From Paragorgia papillata (taxonomy: Eukaryota > Cnidaria > Anthozoa > Scleralcyonacea > Coralliidae), in assembly GCA_035771165.1 (NCBI GenBank), contig JAWNZC010000314.1, positions 3,000,001 to 3,064,000 of the forward strand: a stretch of 64,000 nt of DNA, in the 5' to 3' direction. Positions 1-10,600 of this stretch are shown in pieces. Position numbers and translations under genes: made by a program. The notes beneath the pieces were generated by a model, which was not told the origin of the DNA, searched no databases, and was given only the letters and a program-made list of their open reading frames with translations. Each line of letters starts with the position of its first letter. Positions within the stretch are counted from its first letter, which is position 1.

Positions 1-2890
1 GCCCAACAAATTGAAGGAAACATGGCAAGTTCAGATTATCAAGAGTGTAATTACACCTACGTGTTGAGATGAGACATGACTGCTTTGGCCACACGCATTT
101 GTACCAAGGTTGCAGCTTGTACAATAAACATGTGCACAATTTGCATTTCCCCTGCCAACTTTATTGTGGTCTATTAAAACACGTTAATACAGTGTCGGAA
201 ATACGGTTTTAAAACAAACTAACGTAAAATAAAACGTGCTCACCGTTCAAACGGCATTTTGCTTTTGCGATTTGATCAAATGAAAATGCTGAGTGAGCCT
301 CCTCGGAGTCCTCGGCTTCCATGCAAAACCCAAGGGTTTAAACACACAGGCTCAAAGGCTGGGTGTTCTGTAGCTTTTCTTCAGCCATTTTTTGTTTACA
401 TTGATCAATATCGAAAACAACAGCGACGTTCATCCGGCTTGACAACAAACTCCAAAGAACAATTATCACACTTTACAGTTACACCTAGTCAAAGGCAAGG
501 ACATATAAGAAAGGAATTTCAGAGGAGTATACTAGATTTGAAGAGGGAGAGAACTCGATTAATTTTTATATTACATTAACCGTCTTTATATTATTTCACC
601 CAAGCTTATAATGTTGAACACTTGTACAGATACACCAATTTATAGAAAGTTACCAGGAATCGATTGACTGTTCACAAGAAAACCGTAGCGAAATGACACG
701 TTGATACTCGGCGTGTTCTTCTGGGAATCGTATCATCCAAATTACTTCCATCAGAATCATGCGACATCTCACCACTAGGGGAGTAGTCACAGGTTGAGTG
801 TTGAGTAAATGACGTCACATCCGCCCAAGCTTACCCTCCCCCCACCCCCCACCCCCCCTCCCCGCGTTAATTGGAAGCCAGTATATTAATGGCGGTCGTT
901 AAATAACCGAAAAGAATCACAAAATAAACAGGTAAGAAGATCGAATCTGACATTGATATTTGGTGAGAATGTTTAGTAGGTGCAATATTTTTATTTTCTG
1001 GAAAAAAATTGCAACTCGATTTTCCATCGTAGTGCCAGTTTAACATGTTAATAGGAAAGAGTATATGCTGACTGAATGGGAAAGCGGAAAGTGCTATCAG
1101 GGGTGCTATACAGTAATGAATTCTAAGCAACCGTTGTATTAACCAAAATAATCGACCAAGGGGTTAAAAATGTCAAGTTAAAAACCAGACTTGTCGACGA
1201 TATGTTGTGTAGAGAACAAGACATCGGAAACGTACGAGTAGGTTTCCTATTTTTCTTCCTTTATTCTTATTACGCTTGGTTTATACTCAACATCTATCAC
1301 GTCTTAAAAGGCAATATCGCGTTTAATAAGTCATGTGGCTTTATCAGGCACCTTGTTGTAATTATTTGTAATTTTGTTTGCCCTAGAAGCCTCCTCCTCC
1401 TTGACGCTCTGAGATGACCTTGATTTCTTCGCCGATAAATTTTCACTCAAAGTAAGTTTTTAGTGTCAAATGTCAGCCTTTGAGTAGTTGAGTAGAGCTT
1501 TCCTTCGCATTGAAATTAATACACCTATCACGAAATACACCTAAACCCGCAAAATGCCTGATTTTACCGCACTTCCGGTCTTGAACACACGTTGTTTGCG
1601 CGAGATTTTTTGAAGTAGCGTTCTTCCTGACTACCAAAACTGACATCTCTACAATTGCCAAGCTGCAAACTAAACAACTTGGGCGTTCATCCATGAAAAA
1701 TCTGGAAAAAGCCACAACCGGAAGTGCGGTAAAATCAGGCATTTTGCGGGTTTAGGTGTATTTCGTGATAGGTGTATTGAAGCAAATATAAAATAAAATA
1801 AAAATGCAACCATTATAGTTTATTCAGATTAAGTATCTAAGTGTATAGTATATATATATTTAGTACTAAATTATGTCCAATACCTGTTTGCCTATAAATA
1901 TCAGTTTGTCTTGTTTATTAATGCTTCCTTTTAATGCTTCCTTTTTAATGCTTCCTTTTAACCAAACGACAAGAGAACATTGCCATTGAATAGCGATCAC
2001 ATAGCGATCTGTGTTCTTTGGAGGGTTATCCAAAGAACACAGACCTACATTAATCCTTCTACGCTTCATTCTTCTCAGAATCTCAGTTCTCCCAAACATA
2101 CATCAAATCGCAGGCATATTTTACGACCTATTGACTGAAACTAGACACTTCACGTGAAACTTAGCTGCTGTGGTCAAACGTCAAGTATTTAATTAGGCTT
2201 AAAAATGAGCGAAAAAAACTGGCAAATTTATGGAACATACCACTAATAACAGTGCGTTGTCGCCGCCGTGGTAGAACTCAAAGTATTATGCTCAAAATTT
2301 AATAGTCCTCACACAAGCCAGTGGAGGTCTCACTATACCCACCATATTATATAAAAATATGCTAGTCTAATTTATAATCACTCTTTGTTTCTCCTTCTAC
2401 CAACACTGGTTTTATTGTGCAACACTCGTGTATTCAAATTAAGCTGATATTTTTCCGGGAACAAAAACCCACAAGACGTCTACGAAGGAGGCTTAATATT
2501 TTTCTGGTTCTCGGTATTAAATTCCATTTCCAATGAATTAATTTATTTTTCTCGCTACTTCTCGGTAATTTCAATGAACTAATATATTTCTATTTCTTTC
2601 TTGTTTATGGTTTTCGTGTTAATTTTATTACGTTGGTTTTCCTTTCGTTGCAAAACATGCATGGAAGCCATTTAAAGACTTGCAAAGTCAAACAAGGCGC
2701 GGGGGGGGAGAAGTAAAACATCGGTATAAGACAGCAACTATAGTAAGAAGAGCCTAACTTACAGTCAACATCAGGAAATCAGCATCATTCCTGGATGATA
2801 ACTACAAGTTAGTCGAAACATAGAATAAAAATGTTAACCCTTTTCGGAGTGGTTTTGTATTTTATCCGAATTTTCAGAGCCTAGTCAGCC
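1..2890. other. Gene-poor left flank of segment 1
   Basis: I find no convincing gene here. The matching stretch of segment 2 (35,018-39,110) does not preserve any of the reading frames. The region holds a C-rich run near 838-862, the palindromic element at 1,521-1,775, and AT-rich sequence with scattered TATA-like runs. It leads into the promoter-like block at 2,899. Confidence 0.6.
1521..1775. mobile_element. Palindromic MITE with 60+ bp inverted arms
   Basis: The first about 66 bases, beginning ACACCTATCACGAAATACAC, return as their reverse complement at the right end, around a loop of roughly 120 bases. Segment 2 lacks the element: at 37,697 its flanks are joined directly (CTAATTGAAG). The ends can be read as CACCTATC..GATAGGTG flanked by TA, as for Tc1/mariner-type MITEs, but the target-site reading is ambiguous. 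There is no coding capacity. Confidence 0.8.
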
Positions 2891-2898
2891 TACTCACG

Positions 2899-2965
2899 TT
2901 TCACTTTCGATATCAAACGGGAAGTGTCCCTTCAGATTCCAATCTAGTCTCGCCGTTTTATAAAA
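2899..2965 (+). promoter_or_regulatory. Promoter-like block P1 (ISRE-like, CCAAT, TATA)
   Basis: A TTTCACTTTC core at 2,899-2,908 fits the IRF/ISRE consensus TTTCNNTTTC. It is followed by CCAAT at 2,939-2,943 and TATAAAA at 2,959-2,965. The block resembles P2 upstream of the GTPase exon 1 in order and in flanking words (GATATCA, TTCAGATTCCAAT). Segment 2 carries it at 39,119 and again, with a mutated first T, at 40,818. No coding exon directly downstream was identified, so its target gene is unknown. Confidence 0.45.
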
Positions 2966-3203
2966 ACTTAACACTTTGAGGCCTGGACCTCTCCCTGTGC
3001 TGAATAAAACCGTCTGGCGTTAGCCAGAATAAACCTTAAAGACTCGTCGTCAGGCTTGAAAGTGTTAAAGAGATCGGTTTTAACACTTTGAGGTCTAGAC
3101 CTCTCCCCTTGTTTAGTAAATCTCCCTAGAGCCCGAGAGCGTCTGCACGCAGGCTACTCCCTGTGCTGAATAAAATCGTCTGGTGTTACTGAGCCAGAAT
3201 AAA

Positions 3204-3458
3204 CTTTACTACCATCTGCGATCAACCGTTAGGCGTGAGAGTTAAAGCGCGTTTGTTTACGTTTCAAACGTGCACGTTTAACTGGAAAATTTTACGTTTC
3301 AACAATACCTCAATCAATCAACCTGTCAAAAAATGGCGTGTGATTCATCAAGCTATTGTTAAAACGTCAAATTTTTCCAGTTAAACTCGCACATTTGAAA
3401 CGTAAACAAACGCGTTTTAACTCCCATGCCTAACGGTTGATCGCAAATGGTAGTAAAG
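3204..3458. mobile_element. Palindromic MITE
   Basis: Long inverted arms start CTTTACTACCATCTGCGATC and end with the imperfect reverse complement GATCGCAAATGGTAGTAAAG. They are about 100 bases each around a short loop. Segment 2 has no counterpart between AGAATAAACCTT and AAAGACTCGTCG, consistent with an insertion near a TTAA-like site. It is noncoding. Confidence 0.7.
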
Positions 3459-3588
3459 ATTCGTCGTCAGGCTTCAAAGTGTTAACAGGCAGCCAGAGGT
3501 AAGAAATTTCCTGAATTTTTCGCCGAACTCGTGTGCAGAAGTGTGTCGGTAAAACCTGTTTGAGCCCAATAAGGGGAAAGGGCAAAAT

Positions 3589-3724
3589 TTCCTGGAATTT
3601 TAACTTCCTGTTTGTGGACCTAAATTATAAAAGGCTTGCTAGATCCCCATCGAACAATTTCTACGAGCTAACGCTCATAGCTTCGCCGTTCAAGAACTCG
3701 TTAAACGTGGAAGCAGCCAGAGGT
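3589..3724 (+). promoter_or_regulatory. TATA promoter and candidate noncoding exon ending in a splice donor (P3)
   Basis: A consensus TATAAAAGG lies at 3,626-3,634. About 90 bases further on, the sequence ends in a strong donor, CAGAG|GTAAGTAAA (GT at 3,723). A TTCCTGGAA palindrome, fitting the STAT/GAS form TTCNNNGAA, lies 29 bases upstream of the TATA box. TATA box and donor are conserved in segment 2 (41,113 and 41,213), where the GAS-like word has gained a T. I infer an alternative first exon, perhaps for the GTPase gene 3.9 kb downstream. Transcript data are needed to assign it. Confidence 0.4.
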
Positions 3725-6700
3725 AAGTAAATTGCGAAAATCTGCTCATGGTGCGCATTACAAATAGGTCAGTGCTCGAAATTACTCGTTTAATAGTCCT
3801 CGTCACAAATTGTCCTTGTTCACCTTCCACACTATATATTTTACATCATTATTATTTCCATTCCATGAGAAAGAACACGCGCCTCGTAATATCTGACGGT
3901 CACAGTTCGTTTTGAACGCGCACTCGTAAATGTTACTTAAAAGTTGAGTTGATAAGTGCGTAGCATCTTTCTCGATGCTCGAAACCGAAGCAGTGCTCCT
4001 CGCAAACCGTCTCAATAGAGCGTTTTCATCTGACCTCACGGCGGCCATATTGGTGTACCAAAACAATGAAATGGCGGCCATATTGGTGTACGGTATGGGA
4101 ATTAGCTCTTTCTTATTCAAATATTTTGTATTGTTTCACCACCCCAATGAGGCCACCGATCACGTGAGTGAAAACGCTCTATACCGCGATACATTTGTAT
4201 TCGTTTGGCGCGTTACTTGTGCATCTGTTTCATCGAGCTACGTTGTACTATTCGATTGCGGTTGGTCCCAGAAACACTTAGGTTTTGTAAACGTGTTTGG
4301 AAACTACTCTGTCCTCGTATGTATTTTGTTGGATGTATCCAAACATAATTTATCAATGGTTTATATAATTTATTATAAATAAAACACGCCTGCTTAGTGC
4401 TTAGGCGTTTACTCGGGCTACTGGCTTAATGGTTTCTACAACCTTTGCGGGGTAGTTCATACCGTACCCGAGTCGCGTCAGTTTTCGATGGCGTGTGGTT
4501 AGCCCCCTTCGGTAAAGTGTAAAATTTCCACTTTGCGTAGCGTGCATATAAGAATTCGTTTAAAGAGAGATCAGTAGTGGGCGGAACAGAACCTCCAGCC
4601 AACATATAAACACGACCCTTCCTTTCTTTTTCTCGACTACATCTACGTTTGTAGTTCAAGAGTTTCATTTGTCAAACGTGCACAAACAGATATATCTGTT
4701 GTGTAGGTAATATAGAAATGGCGAGGTATTACGAACACACCTGTGATCAAATTATATACATTGGTTTGAAGAACGTCAGGGCATTAAATTATTGAGAAAA
4801 ATGCAGTCGACTGATGAGCAAGTAAAATTTAATACGTTGATGCTTTGTGTTCGATTTTGCACGTTCTTTTTTTGTGACCATCTTTATGTCAGTCGATTTT
4901 TTTATAGTGACTTGCTTGATAGTTGGCAGTTGATCAGTTACATGCTTGACACAGCTTAGACTAAGCTGCAATTGAGCTGAATACTAAGTTAGTATCGAAC
5001 TATGGACAACTTTGCCTTCAAAGTAGCCTGCGAAGCAGTTCAAAGCTCAATCGCAGGAAGTGATTGTGGCCTGACTGACCGGAAGTAAAATGTGCAAAAA
5101 GAAAAACACAGATCCCGGAGCCCATAGCCACTGGAAAGGGAGAGGGCTGTGAAACTCCGCTCTGAAACAATAGAACTTCCGGTTTGATGTTAAAAATTTC
5201 ACGCCTCAGCGTCACGTGATCTTGAACCGGCATGGCCAGTGTATTCTTTCATATGGCTTACATTAGATTATAACCTTGTTCTTCGTTAAACGGCACGATG
5301 TCGGTTATGGTGACTTCTAAAAATCCACAAGAAACATGATATTTACAAGTCCAAAGGAGTACCCTTGTATTTCGTTAACAAAATTCGGTAGGAATTCGGT
5401 TTTTGACGACCTACGAACTTAAGACAGCGAAGGTGCTGTATAGTGTTACTGTAGTCCGTCATTTTTATGACAAATTTTATATTTCACATTAATTCTGCGT
5501 TAATTTTCGATATTAGTTTATTCAATAATATGATTGTGTGCACAAAAAAATCACCTCAAAAAGATCGGATTGGTTTTAACAGGACCGTGAGAGTTTTTAA
5601 GTCGCGCATTTCTCAAATAAGACGTAAACAAATATATATATGGTGGTGCATCGTTGTGTAGATGATCGGCGTTCGGTTTCATGATGGACTTTATCGTGAC
5701 ATTAAAATGATCATCCCTTGAACATTACACAATCGTATCAAGCGCTAACTCATGCATGGCTCACTCAAATAATTCACACTCTGGCATTGTGAGCAAATTA
5801 GCCGTGGCGCGAACTATTTTCTCCCCGCCGGACTAATTATTGTAAACAAACATAAGATTCTCAGCTACAAAAATATGGGAAACTGATTCCCAGTGATTTA
5901 AAAACCCTTTCTGTTTCAATGTAAAAAATATTAAGTCACCAAGGTTGATCTGAATTTCATTCTCGTATTATACAATGTCTATTTTCTTACTTCGACACGA
6001 TCTTAATATTTCATCCTCTGCTGATCCCCAACTTATTTAAAATATGTCAAGGCAGTGATTAAACTCGAAAGCTTTATACTTTAATTACACTCTCACATAT
6101 GTATATTCTTTCATAAAATATTTTGTTTGATATCTAACTCTGATTTATTTATGTAAACTTTGTATTTTTCATTGTAAGTATTAAAAATTGTGTGAATAAA
6201 TTGAAATTATCATAAATCGCCGCATGTCTACGAATTATTAATAAAAGAAAACCAAGGAACAACGCAGTCGAAAAGCATTTTTCGTCTCCGTGCCATTATT
6301 AAATCGGTTAGTTTTGCACTTTTGTTGTCAGATGGCAATGTTTCTTAATACTTTAGTTATTCTAATAAACTGATACGCATACGACAATTGCCAGTCCTCA
6401 CCGTTGTTTATGAAACGCAATACACCAGACATTTAGTGCATTTAATATTCAATGAAGGCAACTCAACTTACGACAATAATTTAGCACAACCATTCATATT
6501 AAGACAAAAGCGAATTTTAGTTTTAGTTGTACTGTTGGCAAAACAGTATTGTATCATTATTTTACCTCGGCTCTCACCGTGTTCGGTCCGACCATTGATC
6601 GTTTATTCGAATTTACTGCACTTTATTAAATATTCTTTGCAAAGGGAGTTTTCATGAGGGACCATCTATGCATATAATGTCCAAATGAAGTGGAATTTAT

Positions 6701-6990
6701 ATCGAAACCATCACGGAAGAACTTCGTTGTAGCACTTGTAGGTACGCGCCTCGCTGCTCTAATGTAAAATCTTGCTTTTTAGTGCTCAATCATGCAGGTT
6801 CAACGTCACGTGATCTTGAATTTGGCGAACAATAACATAAATCTCAGTCACGCCCACTTTCACAGCCCTCTCCCTTTCCAGTGGCTATGGCCTACCTTCA
6901 GGTAGCCGTAGTAATCACTAATATAAAACCTCATAGAAATGATCAGCTTTATTAATAAAAGAAGAATCGTCCACCAAACCTGTTAAAAAA
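3725..6990. other. Intergenic region of segment 1, no gene seen
   Basis: No reading frame here survives comparison with segment 2 (41,215-42,600). A 135-codon frame at 3,975-4,382 is broken in the other copy. The end of a Helentron-type element lies at 4,381. The rest is AT-rich sequence without recognised content. Confidence 0.5.
4381..4422 (-). mobile_element. 3' end of a Helentron-associated element (HINE), minus orientation
   Basis: Read on the minus strand, the sub-terminal word GTAGCCCGAGT is followed by a hairpin and a T-rich end. This is the same terminal architecture as the copies at 28,055-28,834 and 44,246-47,150. Here the hairpin has an enlarged loop. I did not find the matching 5' end, so this is probably a truncated copy. 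Segment 2 lacks it at the matching site (41,765). Confidence 0.55.
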
Positions 6991-6998
6991 GATAAGAT

Positions 6999-7142
6999 TT
7001 CCAGGAATTGTGGTCGATCTAGAACCAGTATACGGGGCATCACTGATCATCTCCATTGAACTTTTCACTTTTGATATCACACAGGATTTGTCTTCAGATT
7101 CCAATTGAAACTCTTGCTCTCGCTTCCGCTTTCATTATAAAA
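6999..7142 (+). promoter_or_regulatory. GTPase promoter P2 of copy A (GAS-like, ISRE-like, CCAAT, TATA)
   Basis: In order: TTCCAGGAA at 6,999-7,007 (TTCNNNGAA); TTTCACTTTT at 7,063-7,072, one base off TTTCNNTTTC; CCAAT at 7,101-7,105; TATAAAA at 7,136-7,142. The start codon of the GTPase follows about 490 bases later. All four elements and their spacing are conserved upstream of copy B, where the ISRE-like core is perfect. Vertebrate GAS and ISRE sites bind STAT and IRF factors. That these sites bind such factors here is inference. Confidence 0.5.
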
Positions 7143-7632
7143 TCGCCGTTAAATGCAGTATTAGGAAATAAATTTACATACATTTTGGAGCTTGGAAGTA
7201 TAATTCATGAGAATTTTTCTTACGTTTGTTTGCATGATTCACTCCGCTTTTCAGCTTCTTTCCCCCAAGGTTATGGGTGCCACTTATGATCAACCCTGCC
7301 CTCCCCTCCCGCTACAAAAATTCAGCCATAAAGCCTCTTACAACATTTTACAATTTACAATTTAGCACTGTACCAAATCAAATGGAGGTGTTCAAATTAG
7401 AAAAAAAAGAAATTCCATGTTCGAATTTCATTAACAGTTGCGAGTTTTGCTTTTCGATGGTGATTCGTTTGTGTAACATTTTGCGATAGTTGGCCGTGAA
7501 TTCAGTTTTTTTTTAAATGAAAACAAATGATATCATAACTGTATTTTAATACATGCATGTACAGCTAATTAATTTTATAATTTATTTGTAGCAGTTGTAG
7601 CAAAACTCTAGTTGACGGTATATCAGTACAAT

Positions 7633-10600
7633 ATGGCAAGTCCAGAGTACACACTTTCTCATGAGGTAAAATACAAAAAGCGATTAGTGTTAGAAGATTC
7701 AACAGAGCTGAATTAGTTGAAATACCAATGACTGAAAAATAACTTTGTTGCAATTTCTCATATTAGATTAAGAGTTGTGAAATGAGCTTCTACCACACTT
7801 TGCCTTGTATTAAGTGTCTTAGGTTTTAATCTTACAATAACGCCAGTTCACTGCCGAACTCTACACATCAGATGGCCTTTTATACAGTTGTAGATTTACA
7901 CTATTTTTTTTTCTTTCTTTCTTTCCTTCCTGCATGTCCAACTCGACTAGCTAGGATGCTAACTACGGGCTAGTGAAATTCTTCTGTCTTTACATAACGT
8001 TTGTTATTTGTTTTTGGTTTTTATTCTAAAGGCATTTATTAAGAAGGACGTCAACATTCTCATACTGGGGGAGACCGGAGTAGGCAAGTCCACATGGATC
8101 AATGGCATCGCCAACTATGCCAAGCATGACTCCCTCCAAGAAGCAATGGATGACCCCGAATTCACTGTCTTAGTTCCATCCAGGTAAAACGATTTGTAGG
8201 AAAGTCAATTCGCAACTGTATGTGCCGCTCATTAGCTTGCGAACCTCTCATGTTTTCGATTTAATGAACGATTAGCGGCAAAGCCGCGAGGGGACTGGGG
8301 AACTTCTTCTATTTCGTCTTCTAATTCGTCCCCATCTCCCGTCATCTTGAAAATTTTAACACACAGCTGGTGAAACATCACAGAAGCGAGGCTGAGATTC
8401 TGCTTACGTCATTCACGTTAGATTATAACTGTATTAAGTTTACGATAACGGTCGCTAGACTAAGTGTGAACTAAGCTGAAATTGAACCACAACTTATAGA
8501 ACATACTAAAGTGTTTACAGTCATGCTAATTCGTGTTAGATTGTAACTGTGTTACGATTACCTCGTAGTGTGTCAACTAAGCTTACATTGCAACTGAACC
8601 ACAACAAATATAATACATCATACTGTTTACGGTCTTCCTTTTTGACTCACGGATACTCCGTAGGAGTATTGGGAGTATATGCTATCACTCGACTTTTGCA
8701 TATAATCCTCCAGCCTGCTTTGCGCGCTCTGTTCTAAAACCAGATAAACCAGTTTAGTCCACTTCGAAAGCTAGGAGGTGAGTTTGTTGATTTCTTTTCA
8801 TGTGTTTTTGCCGTTTAATAGCATATTACTAGCCCCATCAGTGTATTGATGTTTACTGTTTCTGCAGTTTAACCGTTTGTTTCATGATGAACTCGTAGTT
8901 CACTTGTTGTTTCACCGTTTCTGCGGTTTACACAAGTCTGTTGTCGATCATTCGTTCTATTGCAAACATTTGTTCATGCTTCATTTCTTCGAATGCAAAA
9001 GACTCGTAATTTCATTTGTTCTTGGACGTGCGAACAGGTGGACTCAGAAATTGTAGCCTGCCCAGAGAAAAGAAGGAGAAAGAAGTTTCATTGGTAAATG
9101 TATTATATTATTGAGTCAGCCATTTTGAAAGTGCTTCGGGTTTGCATACTTTATTGTGTCTATTTCACTTGAGAACCAGGGTAAATAATATATTATTATA
9201 CACTCATTCAACATCATTTAGGACATACTTAAAATAACATGAGTGACTTGGATATCATTTTCCAATCAAATAATGGTTTGGCTGTTTTCCTTCCCATTGG
9301 TGGGTAATTGCAGTCATCTTTGTGTGAGTTACTTCGGTTGCCTCTGGTTTTTAATCATTGTCTGCACATTGTCAAAACCTCTTGGTCCTCCGACAAAGCT
9401 GTTTTACATAAATGGTGGTGGAAATTGACTATTTAGATCATTCTCTTGTATTATTACAGGCAGACAAAATTATCATACACTGTAGTATAATTGGGAGAAA
9501 AATACTACTTCAGATCACATGAAAACTATTGAAAGTGCTTTATTACCACACATTGGTACTTCTGTAGATAATTATTTAACAGCATCTAAAATGAAGAATG
9601 TTGGTGTATGGGGAACTGATATTGAAATATTAGCTGCAGCTTCTTTATTTTGCACTGACATTTATGTATATACAAAATTTGGTAATAATGACAAGCGGGC
9701 AAAATTTTCCAGAACTATGTTAAATGAGCCATTACCCATTGATAACCATGCGATTTACATTCAGAATAGTAAACGTGCATTTTGATGTAGTGCAAGATGT
9801 TTCCCAACAGCTCATTCCAAACATAACCTCTAAAACAAAACCTGTACACGGTTTCACAAATAAACTTTCCATAGTAAAAGCAAAAAGAGACTTTCCTATG
9901 TCAACATTGGAAGTTAGGCTCCTTTTGAAAAATCTGAAGCCTCTTGATGTTGGTGGCAATGGTGATTGCTTTTTTAAAGCCGTTTCTCACCAATTATATC
10001 ACAATCCTAATTATCATCTAAATGTAAGGAAAGCAGGTGTTGATTATATTCAAGCTCATCCTGAACAGTTTATTGACAGTGTTACTGATAAGTCTTGGGC
10101 AAACTATATTAAGGATATGTCAGCTCAAGGCGATGTCAGCTCAAGTGCGATGCTCTTATAGTACAGCCGTACAGGCAGTTGCTGATGCTTTGAATTGTAT
10201 AATTACTATTACTGACTCACCTGTCAATTTCAATGAGAGTTGGACAACTGTTGTTCATCCTCAATATCATAAAAAAAATACCCTAAATTATACATCTAAG
10301 GTCATTTGAATGAATTTCATGATGTCTCAACTGTAAGTGTATTGGGCAAAAAAAAACACTCGCGGTTCGAACTACACTATTTTTTTACATTGTCAAACAA
10401 ATGCGTTTTCTAGTGGTTTTAGCTGTGCTTGCTTGCGTATCCGTGAGTCGTCTCATTGAGACCTTTGATTCTTCGTTTGATCATCGAGTTAGGTATTGCT
10501 GATCATATATAATATATTAGGTTAATATGGCGGCCATTAGAACTTGCTAAGATTAATTGCGCGAGGGAAACTGAAATTTGGCGACGCGGTCACACGGGAA

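Noticed and set aside
259..579. 106-codon frame near the window start
   Set aside because: Not preserved in the paralogous stretch from 35,270. The start is not an ATG in good context.
3975..4382. 135-codon plus-strand frame
   Set aside because: The segment 2 counterpart (about 41,500-41,760) has lost whole blocks out of frame, composition is not coding-like, and no family is recognised.
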